Shown: positions 1-13,049 of the stretch, piece after piece
Layout: every line of letters starts with the position of its first letter
How positions within the stretch are numbered: the stretch's first letter is position 1
From: Gigaspora rosea
Taxonomy: Eukaryota > Glomeromycota > Glomeromycetes > Diversisporales > Gigasporaceae
NCBI GenBank assembly: GCA_003550325.1
Contig: QKWP01000426.1
Location: 33,636-97,635 of the forward strand
DNA length: 64,000 nt
Direction of reading: 5' to 3'
Position numbers and translations under genes: made by a program
The notes under the pieces: generated by a model
Database searches by the model: none
Told to the model about the DNA's origin: nothing
Seen by the model: only the letters and a program-made list of their open reading frames with translations

Positions 1-1945
1 TCCAATACAACTAACACAATACTATAGTTACCAGAATAGCAAGTTTATAACAGAATTTTTATAGCAACTTCATAAAAATTACAACAATTCAGATACTACT
101 ATAAACTGCTATATAAAAGATCCCTCATAATAGTAGACACACCATGTATTATCCCTGGGTCTACAATATAGATTGAAATTTTTGTAAAAGATAAAAGACC
201 TGGGTATATTACTATAGGATAAACTTCAGATAGCTTGAAAACAAAATATAATTCATTTTCTTGTGCTATACTTTATTGACCAATACTGGACCCTATCCAT
301 ACAATGGATCCACAGGTCTACTATTAGGTTTAAAATTGAGAAAATGTAACAGACCTGGGTCTTTAATATGGCAGTTTATGGTAACTTAACTACTTTATAT
401 TGTATTAGTATAATAAGTTAAATATAAATTTTTATAGTAATTAGTAGAAATTATATATTAACTATGTACTTACAAATATAGAAATAAGTTCTGTAATATA
501 ATTTTTTATAAGAATTACTCAATTACTACTAATGTACTTCATTAGTAAATAAGTTTTGTAACAAATATTTTATAATAAATTGATAAAAATTAGTAATTTC
601 AATACAACAAATTCTAACTATATACTTTAATCTCCAGAATAGCAAGTAATTTATATAGCAAAATTTTTTTGAGTAACTCATAATAGAAATCATAATAATT
701 CTAATACTTAATTAACCTTAACTATTATATATACCATTATACTTGCTGACAAAATCTGAACAAATCCCAAATCTCTAAAAAGTAATTGCTGTTTGTAAAA
801 AATTAAATCAAACAAATAATTCTAAAATTTTATAAGTATATTATTTATAGTTATAAGAATATACTTGATTTATTTAAACAAAGATTATTAATCAAATTTT
901 TGAGCTATGAGTTTGGCCAGACCCTTTGGGTTTGTCCACTTTAAGTTTACTTAAAATGGACAAACCCAGAGAGTCTGGCAAACTCATAGCTCAAAAATTT
1001 GATTAATAATCTTTGTTTAAATAAATCAAGTATATTCTTATAGCTATAAATAATATACTTATAAAATTTTAGAATTATTTGTTTGATTTAATTTTTTACA
1101 AGCAGCAATTGCTTTTTAGAGATTTGGGATTTGTCCAGTTTTGCAAGCAAGTATAATACTATATTAAAAAGTTATCTTTATAACAGAATATTATTTTTTG
1201 CAGTTATTGTAAAAAAAAACAAAAACTCAATTTTAACTTTTACTTTTGTTACTAGACAGTAAATTTTGTAACAGTACTTATAATAGTATAGTAATTTATA
1301 ATAAAAATTATAATAATACTGTAATATATTTATTTATTACAGTACATTATAATAAATTTGTAGGAATCCAATACAACTAGCTTAAACTTAATCTTAACTT
1401 TAATATATATTTTGATTACTAATAGAATTTTTTCTAGTAACATTTTGGTTAAAACTATAATAATCTAAATCTTAACTATTTATGCACTATATTAACGAAT
1501 AAGTTCTGTAACAGAAATTATGAAAGTAGTTATAATAATTTAATACAATTAGCTTAATATTAACTGCATTCTATAAATATCTAAAAGTGAGTAAGTTTAT
1601 AACAGAATTTTTGCAATAATTTAGTAAAAATTATAATAATTCCAATTTTATTCAATCTAACTATGCTGTAAATTATATTAAAAAGTAAGTATATATTAAA
1701 AATTTTTAACAGTAACTTATTATAAAAATTACAATAATTCAATTTTAACTACTTATTTTGATTACCCAAATAATTAAGTTTTATAACTATATAATAAGTA
1801 TTTTGAATTTGTAACAAAATTCTTTATAGTACACAAAATAAAAATTGTGATAAATTTAAATACAACTATCTTAACCATATACTATTAGAATAGTAAGCTC
1901 TATAATAGAATTTTTATAGTAACTTATAATAAAAATTATAATAAG
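1..1945. repeat. Degenerate AT-rich tandem repeat array
   Basis: Recurring blocks of the type 'taagttctgtaacagaa', 'tagtaacttataataaaaat' and 'ataataattccaatacaac' follow one another at roughly 75-105 bp. No long reading frame is present. The same blocks, reverse-complemented, fill 13.05-14.96 kb. A foldback element interrupts the array at 736-1157. The copies are too diverged to fix an exact monomer by eye. Confidence 0.6.
736..1157. mobile_element. Foldback MITE, about 420 bp palindrome
   Basis: The two halves are near-perfect reverse complements over about 210 bp each, meeting at about 947. The outer ends read attatacttgc and gcaagtataat. Arms include 'tttgagctatgagtttg' and its complement. 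It sits inside the degenerate tandem array and has no coding capacity. Confidence 0.85.
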
Positions 1946-2054
1946 GGGCATGCCATTTATTATATAGTATTTTTTACTTAGTAGCCACCTCTACCCATAT
2001 ATGGTGTAAGCATTTTATTTAATTTTAATTGATTAATATAATAGAATTTAATTA

Positions 2055-2235
2055 ATTTTAACACAGGTGATTTTGATAAATTTTAACCCAGGTGATTTTA
2101 ATAAATTTAACCTCGGGTGATTTACAATAATTTAACTCCAGGTAATTAAACAAATAGTTAATATCAATTTAACCCCGGGTTATTTACAATAATTTAACTC
2201 CAAGTTATTAAACAAATAATTAACATCAATTTCAT
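2055..2235. repeat. Short tandem repeats upstream of the MULE gene
   Basis: Units built on 'taaccccgggttatttacaa' and 'aattaaacaaatagttaat' recur. Two copies of about 60 bp (about 2113-2174 and 2174-2235) follow shorter, related units. The GC-bearing motif (cccgggt, ccaggt) stands out against the AT background. Confidence 0.6.
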
Positions 2236-2460
2236 CATTCGATCACTTCACCTTTCTGATTTTTGATTTTACAAATATTTTCATAAATCATTTGTAATCA
2301 TAAGATCATGCATCTCTATTTTAGTCTTTTATTAATTCGCTTTATAAAATCGTGCATCCTACATTCGTAATTATCATACAAATCTTAACTCATTTGTAAT
2401 TTAAACCGTATTGCTATTTACGAAATCGTGCATCTTATACATTCGTTTGGATTATAAAAA

Positions 2461-5400
2461 ATGGAACCTGATAATGATGCAAATTTATCCTTTTGGTATT
2501 ACACTTTGTATACTATATTTGAAGAGGGCCCATTGTACTCTTTATTTGAAAAGAATTTGAGTTTCGAAACAACTAATGCCATTGGTATGTTGCGTTTGTC
2601 CAGAATTTTTTTTTGATGAACCTCCTAATTTAACTGCATCCTAATATCTTCTATTTATTTTTTGTATTCTTATTGAAGACAAGTACCTTTCATTCGAAGA
2701 AGAAGTTATAAATGAACTTCGGCCAAGTAGTTCCAGAACAAATCATATAGGTTTATATTTGCTTTCAGATTTTTTGTAGTTAGTGAATTCATTTGTGACT
2801 ACTTATTTCACTATTTATTTTTCATGCCTTCATCTAAGATAGTTCAACTATCAAAACTCCTGATAATGTCATTGATATTCATGAAGAGGAAAGCGAATAC
2901 AAGGACACAAAAGATGATATAGAAGATGAATTTGGGAAGTTAAAATTATATGTAGATATGAAATTTGTCACATGGAACCTCGCTGAATCTCACCTTGAGG
3001 AATATAGAAAGCAAGAGGGATTTTGTCTTCACAAATAATGCCATGTTCCTGATCTAGTTGACAATAGTATAACATGTCGCCGTACTTTTAAGTGCTCTCA
3101 TACACATACACATGAAACTGAAAAGACCATTTTAACAGAGAATAGAAGGGATAGAGAATCAGTGATGATTGGTTGTTCCTGGCATGTTAATTTATCATTC
3201 CCTAAAACAGAAAACGGGATTAAAATAAACAACATTATAGGTGAACACAACCACCCAATGAACTCTCTTATTGTAGAAACAGCTCCAAGGTTCCGTCATT
3301 TAACTGATGAAATGTGTGAAAAAATTAAATTCTGGACTGTTCAAGGAAGATTAGAAATGCCAACACAGTATAATCTGCTTTCAGAATCATTTCCTGATAA
3401 AAAGATTAATAAAAAAGATCTAAGTAACATAATACAAAAGTATAAGAAACAGCTAAAACCTCAAAAAAATGACGCATGTCAAACTTTATCTAATTTGTAT
3501 CAGAAGAAGGATAATGATCCATCATGGATAGTAAAGCCAATAATTGATCCTGATGAAAGGAGACTAACAGCATTATTCTGGATGTTTCTAGTACAAATGT
3601 GTACTTATGAAAGGTTCCATGATGTTATTGTTATTGATACAACATCAAAGACAAACCAATTCGATATGATCCTATTTATGGTTACAGCTATTAATAATGA
3701 CTTTAGAAATTTAATAGTGGCTGCGGCACTTATAGAGGATGAAACTGAAGAAACATTTACCTGGATTTTAGTTGAACTTAAAATAGCCTGTGAAATTACT
3801 CCAAGAGTAATATATTCTGATTTGGGCCCTGCTTTGATATCAGCTATACGTAATAATTACCCAGAGACACGTCTTTTCCATTGTATATTTTACATTGATC
3901 TAAATTTGAAATAAAACCTCAAGAAAAAGTTATACAGCCAATTTAAGGAATTTCGGCATAAATTTTTAGAGATGCATAATTCCCTATGCCCTAGACAATT
4001 TGAAACTAAGTGGGCTAAGCTAATTGAAGAATATCCTGCATGTGAACAATATTTGATACGTACTTTATATTCATGTAGGGAAAGATGGGCTAGCTTTGCA
4101 GGTATTTTGCAGATTATATATAGCAATCATCAGCTGTAAATTGTCAATGTATTTTCGATTAAAAAATTATTATTTGACACAGTTAACAGGCATTTTACTA
4201 GGGGAATTCAAAGTACTCAATGAGCAAAGACTTCTAACTGAATAATAAAAGAGAAACTTGGCCGAAATTCACAACTAGCTGATGTTATCGAAGAAATCCA
4301 AGCTGCATTTGATAATCAATCAAAAAGAGCATTGTAAATGAATGCAAAAGTGCAGTACCAACTCGAAGATTGCCTAATATAATGGAAGTGTACTTTCCAG
4401 AAATGATCAAGCTATTGCAAGTATATCTCACACCACAAATATTTTAAAAACAATGTGACCAAATATCCCAATCACTCTGCTACGATGCTTTTTTGATTAA
4501 TAACTGGTCTTCATTATTGGAGGTACGTAAAGATTTTCTGATTTAAAATGAGCGCCTATTGAAATATATTTAGAAGGCTAGATTTAGGGTTAGGATTGCC
4601 ATTAGAATATGAGTAATTTGGTTTGACTCTTTTATTTTGTTTGAGGTGCACAATATTGATCAACATGATATGTGTTGTGGAATAGGATACTCAACTGTTT
4701 TTTTTATTTAGACAACAGATGATTCATTCCAATTAGAAATGGGTAGAGAAGATGAATACGATCAACCACAGGCTCTATTCTCTTTATTAATTAGTCATAT
4801 ATTGAATCACAATATTCTGGAAGTATGAAGTGTAAATAGGCATAAGTCTCCACAAACCATGCCCCAATATGCAATTGTACAGATGATGGATCTCACCTAT
4901 GCATATGTCTTTGGCTTATTAATAGAGGCATTGTTTGTAGACACTTTTTTAGAGTAATGTCTTATTCTAAAAAAGCATGCTTCTATATAACTTTAATCTC
5001 ATTGCGATGGTAGAATGACAAAAAAGCTATTGTTGATCGACAAATTCATGTTTCAACCCCAGTGTATCAAATTGCTAAAAATCAGTTGAACCAGCTTCCT
5101 TCATGGCCATTATCATTTGATCATTTGGCGAATATTAGAAAAACAGATTGCATTGAACAAAAGCGAGGTTCTAAACAAAAATATGGTTTGGAATGGGGCA
5201 TGCTAAAAAAGCACTTGACTATGCATTTCGGGCAGATAATGTTGACAAATTGGTTAGTTGCTTAGAAAAATTTATCGAAAAAACTAAAGTCGAAATAGAA
5301 AAACAACAAGAGAAGGTTAATAACATTGAAAATACAATTATTAATGATCTGATACGTGTACAGTACAAAAGGCAATAGCCTAAACATTAAAAATCAGGAG

Positions 5401-5534
5401 GAGAATATTTGCTAAGAAAAAAGATAAAAAATGTTCAAGATATTACCGATCAAATTGATAGCAATTTAAAGCGTGTGAGACATTGCCAAAATTGTAAACA
5501 GGCAGGTCACTATGCTCCACAGTGTCTGAAATAG
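2461..5534 (+). pseudogene. MULE-type transposase with FAR1 DNA-binding domain, broken
   Basis: The start ATG at 2461 opens exon 1 (2461-2584); exons 2 (2679-2750) and 3 (from 2839) follow with GT-AG introns. The FAR1/WRKY-GCM1-like zinc region is visible as CSHTHTH and later EHNHP. The MULE catalytic core starts near VIVIDTTSKTN (first Asp), with YSDLGPAL as the probable second Asp. A further intron (about 4523-4713) precedes the C-terminal part, which ends in a CCHC zinc knuckle (CQNCKQAGHYAPQC) near 5480-5530. Lesions: TAA at 3036-3038 and after NLK at 3912-3914 (both fit Lys codon AAA changed to TAA), more stops around 4137-4340 and 4828, and a frameshift near 5200 where KYGLEWG jumps frame into AKKALDYAF. 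Such proteins cut and paste Mutator-like DNA elements; this copy cannot make a full protein. No flanking terminal repeats were identified. Confidence 0.88.
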
Positions 5535-6480
5535 TTGCAGTATTATATATGTAGTATTGCATAATAGATCAAAATATTTGAGCTAAATGTAAACTGAAAA
5601 ATAATCAATGCTACGTAGCTTTATTGTAAAAGATGCTATTGCTGAAAGTTAGATACTATGTAATAAAGAATTTGCCAATTAGTTATTATAGTAGGTTAGT
5701 GTAACCAAAGCTTAGAATTTTATTGAAGTGAGCTATTAACTATATTAGTAAAAATTCGGTCTGCCATATCTAGCGAAATTGTTAGGGATTTTTCAGTTAT
5801 ATGATTTTCTGGCATCAATAATCTTTGAGCAAAAAATTAATTTGCGTTAGGGTCTGGGTATATATAGGGTTGTAAACTTACAGTAAGTTTTAATTTTTTA
5901 ATGAAAGGTAAGTTATAGTCATGTAACTTACATGTAAGTATGTAAGTTAAAATAATATATATAATTATTATATAATATATCTAAGTTGTATACCCAAAAT
6001 GTAGTATTAAATATATTTTAATCTAACTAAATTTATTATGCTCCAAATATTTTGGTATTACATATGTTATCTTAATTTCATATAAAAAGAATAATTTATC
6101 GCTTTTGCCGGTGTTATTTAGTATTATTGTAATAACCCGATGTATTGATTCATATTAATAAAGAGAACCTTTATACCCGCAATTATGTGCGTTAGTTTAT
6201 TGTTTAAACCATTTAACCTTAATTACTCTTTGTTCATGATCGAACTAAACCGGCCCAATTTTATCAAGCTCTCCCACCCAATTGTACCACTGGCCAATTG
6301 GTCAATTTCAAAATTGCTTCATGCTGGCAAAATTAATTCGGTTTACTAGAAAATTTTTGGTTAAAAGCACTTTCACTTATGTTAAATCAATTTTAGCCTA
6401 ACCTAATAAGAGTACTCAGGTCGGTAAATTCTTAATGCATTCGAAAAGTGCTTCACGTACATGGTCTGATAATGTTATTT
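5535..6480. other. Intergenic, no gene seen
   Basis: AT-rich sequence without a supported reading frame. A small cluster of 'gtaagtt/taacttac' motifs lies at about 5875-5950. Nothing else could be assigned. Confidence 0.6.
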
Positions 6481-6578
6481 GGATGCCTGACGAAATTATT
6501 TTGCTGCTGAAATACTATAGTTTCGTCTATATTTCGTCATTGACGAAATGACGAAACTTTAGTATTTCGTCAGGCACC
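6481..6578. mobile_element. 98-bp hairpin MITE
   Basis: Ends ggatgcctgacgaaat and atttcgtcaggcacc are inverted. A second inner stem (actatagtttcgtc / gacgaaactttagt) surrounds the centre. The gacgaaa motif recurs in other elements of this window. Confidence 0.75.
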
Positions 6579-6918
6579 TTTAACTCCAACCAGAATAGAG
6601 CCGAATATTAAAATTTATTAAATTGCTTGAAAGAGATATACAGCATATATCAGTGCAATCAATATATAATTTAACTAGTGATTTGTAACGCCAGCTGGTA
6701 CTTTCCCATTTGCCTACCCTGGGCTGGCTGTTGACACGAGGTTTGTGAATAGATTAGTAATGGTAATACAAGTTAGCAAAAATAGCAGAATTCGTTGAGA
6801 ATATAGGATGGGCGTGAATATGACTTGCTTAACTGAGGTGTTGCAGTTGAGTACCTATAAATTCGTCTTTATATTAGCATACTTTCTTGTTCTGCTCTGA
6901 AGAATTTTGTTATCCACG

Positions 6919-7067
6919 CCATAATTCCTAATTCAGAAATTCATTAAATTCATACTCATCTAAGCCTGCTCGTATGAAATTAAGATGCCAATTCCATAAT
7001 TTCTAATTCAGCAATTCATTAAATTCATACTCATCTAAGCCTGCTGTATGAAATTAAGATGCCATTC
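6919..7067. repeat. 75-bp tandem duplication
   Basis: Two adjacent copies beginning ccataattcctaattcag (6919) and ccataatttctaattcag (6994), differing by a few bases. The young appearance suggests a recent local duplication. Confidence 0.85.
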
Positions 7068-7084
7068 CAAAAAGGCAAAGTACC

Positions 7085-7365
7085 AAAATGATTGACACAT
7101 AAATCCAAATAAGGTGCCAAAGTAATATTACCATAATCGAATAAGTTTGTGGCCGTGCGCTTAAGTTGAATATAAAAAATAAACCCGTAAAACTAAAGTA
7201 ACAAAAAATTAAGCCAAAGAGAATAAAGCAATTATAATTGTTAGATTAAAATTCTTCATAGAAATCTGAAAAGGTAAATTGTCAAAATAATTAAACATAA
7301 GTCCAAATAAGATGCTAAAATAATATTACTATTATGGGATAAGTTTGTGGCCGTATTGTGATTTT
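7085..7365. repeat. Diverged direct duplication, about 197 bp apart
   Basis: Blocks around 'cataaatccaaataaggtgc' (7097) and 'cataagtccaaataagatgc' (7295) are each followed by 'taatattac' and 'ataagtttgtggccgt'. It lies upstream of the hAT gene and could belong to its 5' non-coding region. Confidence 0.6.
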
Positions 7366-7703
7366 AGTATTTACAATAATTGAAAAAAAAACAAAAAGAA
7401 AGCAAAACTAAAGTAACAAATAATAAGGCTAAAAAAGTAAAGTGGTCATAATTGTAAGTGAAGAATACAAAGGTAATAAAGACAAAATGAATTTCTCTTT
7501 AACAATTTTATTATAAATAAGAGTAAATTTTACCTCCGTAAATACCATGTCTGTGTCATAAAAAGTAAAAATAATCATTTGCTTATGTATATCGCTTTAT
7601 TTCTTATATAATTTTACTACACAATCACCAATCTTGTTTTAGCTTTGCTAAATCATTTTTTTTACTTAGTATCTGGTTTTTTGAAATATTATATACCTTT
7701 ATA

Positions 7704-10180
7704 ATGCCACGAGAAAGAAGTGATTACTGGGATAATTATGATGAAGTTATTGTGGATGGAAAAGTTTATTTTAAATGTAAGCTTGGTTGTGGAGGCATTT
7801 GGGCAAAAAATGAAACAAGGCTTAAAGAACATTCAGAAAATTGTAGTAAACAACTGAGAGCTTCAAATAATAATCAAACTACTCTTGACAACTATGTCAA
7901 AGTTGTACCAAGACAAAGTCAAAATGTTTATGATATACTTTTAACCCGTGCATTTATTTCTTCAGGTATTCCTTTTAATGTAATTGAAAATCCTGATTTT
8001 CGGGCCTTTTTACAAAAAACCAATCCAAGTTATACAGTTCCTTCTCATTATAGAATGTCCAATATTCTGCTTAATCAAGAATATAGTCACATTAATCATA
8101 TCATTAATAATTTATTTTCTAAAATTAAATATTACTATCGGACAAGCGATGGGTGGTCAAATATTAACAAGATGCATATTATTAATTATATGATTACTAT
8201 TCTACAACCAATTTTTTATCGATCTTTTGCTACTAAAGAAATCCAAAATACTGCTGAAAATATTGCATCAGGTATTGAAAATATGGGACTGTTGCAGTAG
8301 AAAGGTCCCAAACTCTCCTAAAAATCAAAATTGAGTTCTTTCAAGATTTGGATTAATCTTGAGTATACATGAGGACGAAAGCATTTCAGGTTCTAAAACC
8401 TGAAATTAAAATTTGAAGACGAAATTGTTTTTGACCTATTTTACTTGAAAGACGAAATTATTTAATACTTTTTTTGAATAGACGAAATTATAAAGAATAT
8501 ATCTATATAAATTTTATTTGCTCTTTCTTATAAAAAATTTTAATTTTCTCTAATGAAGACGAAATAGGTCTTTTTCAAAAATCAATTTCGGTGGCATCAC
8601 TAATCTTGAGGTGGGCTATACTTTTCAATTATAAATGGAAATTGGTTTGCATAATAAAAAATCAAGATATTTTAAAAAAACTTTTACATAACTTGTACGT
8701 CACAAGATTACCCGATATAGACAACCAATCAAATCACACAATTTTTGATTAATTCGGATCAGCCTGAAAAAATAAACACTATTTTCTCAAAATTATATAT
8801 TTCCGAGTTTCGGCCCTTTCTACTGCAACGGACCCATATTATGAAAGAAATAGGTATTGAAAAATTCGTAGCTGTAATTACAGACAATGCAAGTAATATG
8901 CGTAGTGCTTGGAATATTTTAAACCAAAAATATCCTCAAAAATTTTTCTTGGTTGTTGGGCACATTCGATTAATCTTTGGGTTAAAGATATTATTAAGCT
9001 TGATTGGGCTAACCAAATTTTGAATAATGCTACAAATATTGTTAAGTATTATCATAAACATGAAAGAGTTTTAGCAACCTTACGCCGTTTACAGCAAGAA
9101 AAATATGGACAATAAATTGGGCTTAGGTAAAGTTTAAATATGCAATCACATTTAATATTAATATTACACAACTAATATAGAAATTTTTATAGTTTAATAG
9201 TTGCTACTAGATGGAATTCTGCTTTTAATTGTCTCAATAGTTTATTAAAAACTAAAATCGCACTATGTTCTACTTTAACTGAAGAAAGTATCGTAATAGC
9301 TGAAGAGATTCAAACTCTTATTTGGCAGGAATCTTTTTGGTTAAATTTAAAACACTTACGTGATTTTTTAAAACTATTTGCTAGCTTTATTCATATGATT
9401 GAAAGTAATCATTTACTTTTGTCTACAGTATATATAGAATTTAATAAGTTACGAGAATTTGTAAAAAATAATCAACAAATACCAAAAGAAATCTCTAGTC
9501 AAGCAGTTAAATTTGGAAATAACCGATGGGACAAATTTCTTTACAATCCTGCAATAATGGTTGCTTATAAATTAGATCCACGTTATCAAGCTGAGCTTTT
9601 AGATCCTTTAGAATGGGATGAATTAATTGAAGAAGAAATTATCCGACTAGCTGGTAATAAGCCTTCAGAATTAGTCTTGAAAAAAATTAGCTAATTATAT
9701 TGGAAAAACTGGTCCTTTTTCTAGCACACATTGGTGGGGCAAATTAAAAGAAGATCTGATTGAATGGTGGAATTTAGTAGGTATCCGTGCTCCAAATTTA
9801 AGTGAAGTTGCACTTAAAGTTCTTCAATACCTGCATCATCTGCCTCAAGTGAAAGAAACTGGTCTACATTTGGATTTATCCATTCAAAAAACCGTAATAG
9901 ATTGGATGATAAACGGGTTGAAAAATTAGTTTATCTTTATTGGAACTTACGAATTTTACGACAATTAAATCAACTAATCGATTATAATTATGATGATTTG
10001 GATAGTATTAAAGAGACTGCCAGCACTAATACTAAAGAGTCTACTAATACTACAGGAACCATCAATGTTGAAGAAGATATTAATATTGAAGATAGTATTA
10101 AAGAAACTGCTAATACTAATACTAAAGAGACTACTAATACTACTGGAACCATCATATATTATTTTAATATCCGAATATAA
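7704..10180 (+). pseudogene. hAT-family transposase with BED zinc finger, broken
   Basis: ATG at 7704 starts a BED finger (CKLGCGGIW, then H and C in LKEHSENC). This is followed by the hAT core with TSDGWS, VAVITDNASNMRSAW and GCWAHSINLWVKD, and by the C-terminal dimerisation region SSASSERNWSTFGF with LVYLYWNLRIL. Lesions in order: a 551-bp MITE insertion at 8285-8835 within GIENI/MKEIG; a +1 shift near 8948 before GCWAHSIN; a stop and a replaced or intron-like piece at 9113-9195; frameshifts near 9690 and near 9805. The last about 55 codons hold a 75-bp internal duplication (KETASTNTKES / KETANTNTKET). hAT transposases move elements with 8-bp target duplications. The reading frame across the MITE would be continuous without it, so the coding sequence was intact there when the MITE landed. 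Confidence 0.9.
8285..8835. mobile_element. 551-bp MITE inside the hAT gene, TSD ATAT
   Basis: Terminal inverted repeats of about 30 bp start GGGACTGTTGCAGTAGAAAG and end in the complement with few mismatches. The 4-bp duplication ATAT flanks both sides (8281-8284 and 8836-8839). Removing the element and one ATAT joins hAT codons in frame. The interior contains four gacgaaat motifs. Confidence 0.9.
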
Positions 10181-13049
10181 TTTGAACTTATTTTTAATAA
10201 ATTATCAAAAATTTAAACTATTCATTACTACATGTTTTAGAATCTAATATTATAATACCCATAAATTTGGAATATTTCTATTAGATCTATTTAAAACACT
10301 AATTATTGTGATCCCATTAATAATATGATAGTATATGCAAAAATTTACTAAGAAAGTACAACTAGCCAATATATCAGTTGTACATTTTCACTAAATTTTG
10401 AATATACCCAACCACCTAAAATCTAACTGTTGCCATCACATAATACAACTTTCTCTCGTTATGTGAAGTCTCTTGGCTGAAAAATCTTAACTATAGCTTA
10501 TATTGAGAGAATACTATATGTACTTCACCATATCGAGTTAAAGTTTAATAATTCTGGATTTAAAAATTCACTATATTGAATCTTCACTATAATGAGAGTA
10601 AATTGTATAAACTTTGTTATAAATATTGTTGGTAAAAATGTTACATTTTCAAAAAGTATTTTAAATTGTATGATACCTGTCTTGTATATATTGCAATTCT
10701 TATATCTATCTACTTTCTATTTAAGTTGTATAATTTATACTATTTGATTTAGCTTCTTTTAAACAGTAGGCTAATAAGTTTTTTAAAGTATAATCTAGAT
10801 GGCTTAAATAAACTTACAAAATTTTAAATGCATTTTTGTACTTACAGAAATAGAAGTTATACGACTTATTTTGATATTAAGATCTTTCTTTGGCTGCTAT
10901 TTTGTTTATATTATTTTTGATCAGAAAAAATATTTTTTGATCAGAAGAGCTGACTTAAGAAACAATATACTTGTAAATTTTTAAAGTAGATTATTATGAC
11001 TTACCAGAAGTTTTATAATGCTATTTTTTTTACTTATTATTGATATATAAAATTCATTAATTTGATTGGATAACTTTATCACAAATTTGGGCTAGTATGC
11101 AGATCAGCCCATATGTGGCAGACGATAAGTTTATTATAAAGTGAAGCTATTTATATATTAGAGTTTTCACACACTTGAATCTTTGTTTTTAATATGAACA
11201 AATAAAAGTTAAAGCATTTAATGTACCGTAGAAAGAACGTAAGCAATAATAGTTGTCAAATTGGTTAATTCTTTCAAAAATAGAATAAAGCATATTGTGT
11301 GTGCATTTATATATTCAATTTTCTTGATTAAAAAAATTATACAATCTTAGGTATATTTTTTACCCAATTTCCAAGTTGGAATAGCTAGAATACATCAGGA
11401 TTAGGGTCAGGGCTAGGGTTAGGAGTAGCTATACTGGTTAGCAGAAGTTTTAGTAAAATTATTAGCTGGGCAGTTTTTACTTAATGAAACGACTATGATT
11501 TATTAATAAAATTCTTAGTAATCTTGGACAAAAATTGTTCAATTCCAGCACATCCAACAGGTTCTAACACAATCCGACCCAGAATTTTGGGAACCTCCCT
11601 GTATGAGTTGGTAAATTTACATGTAGTTCATAATATATCATCTTGAAATCTCTATAAAATCATTTAAACATAACCAATCAAATTTTATTGAGAGTACATC
11701 AGAATGATCAGGCATAATTTTATATTAGGTTAGGAAAATGACACAGACTTAATAACTTGAGAACCATATATGGATTTTAATATTTTGGGCTTGTTGAATT
11801 TGCCTTATTGAGACATTCATTTTAGTAGTAAAGCCATTAATAACATAACAGACCAGTTAATAAAAATTATTTACAATTAAATATAATATATATATTTCCA
11901 AACTGTGTTTATTTTGTCCATCTCTAGACTTATTTGAGTTAGATCAAATTAATACAAGTCAAATTCCAAGTACTACAATGTACATAAATACATATTTTAA
12001 CAAAATTTTCTGTTATTAATTTAAATCGTTGACTCTGTCAGCATGGCCATGCAAAAAAAAATACTGAATTTGCAAAAAAGATAATCCTAAGTCATACTTA
12101 AATAAATAATTACATATGCTTGCTTTTATAGTTATCACATATGTATTAGTAAAAAAATTGAAATAAATGAAAAAAGCTAAATAATAGATCTTGTCAGTGT
12201 GGTGATCAGTATAATTCCTTTATTAATTTTTATTATCCTTGATCTATTCAATTAACTTATTATATACTAGTACGATAGGTGGCGCATTCGCACCATCTAT
12301 CATATTTAGTTTTTTTTGATCATATTAATGAGTTATATTTAAAAAAGACAGAACTTAATAGCTATTGTTGTACACACAACATGTGTCTAATATAGATTAG
12401 CTTGCATTAGATTTATCATAATTTTATTCATGATAACTATTTTAATTTACAAAAATATCATTTGATTAATGATTAAATATACATATTTATTGAGACTGCA
12501 TAAAATCAATTAGTACTCTAAAACTCAAGGTCAAATCATCATTCTAATATTAACGATTTTAATAAAATATTAATATACAAATTAAAAAAAGGCAGAAAAG
12601 AATGAAAAATGGATGAATTTTTATTTTTCAAGACTATATAAATAAATTTTTTAATTGATATAAGTAATTCTAAATTAATATTTTAACCCCTCAAAGTTCA
12701 TAAACTTACATTTTTATTGTTTTATGTCAATAATCAACTTACTAGTATTGCATGTCTGTCTTTGGAAGAATAAATATTATTAAATTTAATCTTTTTGAAA
12801 TGAGCATTGTATTATTAAGTTTAATATAATAAATTATTTTGGTTGAATCAAAATCCTTAACATACCTTTGTTTAACTTCTGAATTATTTTATCAACTGTT
12901 AAATTACTTTATTATATTATAGATTCATAGTTTCTAAATTATATATCGTAATCTTCTTGACATTGTACTCATAGTCCTGAATCTATTTTGAGCATTTTTG
13001 TAAGCAAATCATTAATAAAATATTATAATACAATTCACTTTTGAATTAC
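10181..13049. other. Intergenic, one small MITE only
   Basis: AT-rich, with no supported gene. The 160-bp element at 10,446-10,605 is described separately. A degenerate TTAGGG-like patch (ttagggtcagggctagggttagg) lies near 11,401-11,424. Confidence 0.6.
10446..10605. mobile_element. 160-bp MITE with TA target duplication
   Basis: Ends CAACTTTCTCTCGTTATGTG and the diverged complement of it (CACTATAATGAGAGTAAATTG) are flanked by TA on both sides. The TA duplication is consistent with a Tc1/mariner-class non-autonomous element. Confidence 0.75.

Noticed and set aside
8745..8838. N-terminal part of a 92-codon frame at 8745-9023 as hAT protein start
   Set aside because: The first about 30 codons are MITE sequence (right TIR); only the part from MKEIG on is transposase.
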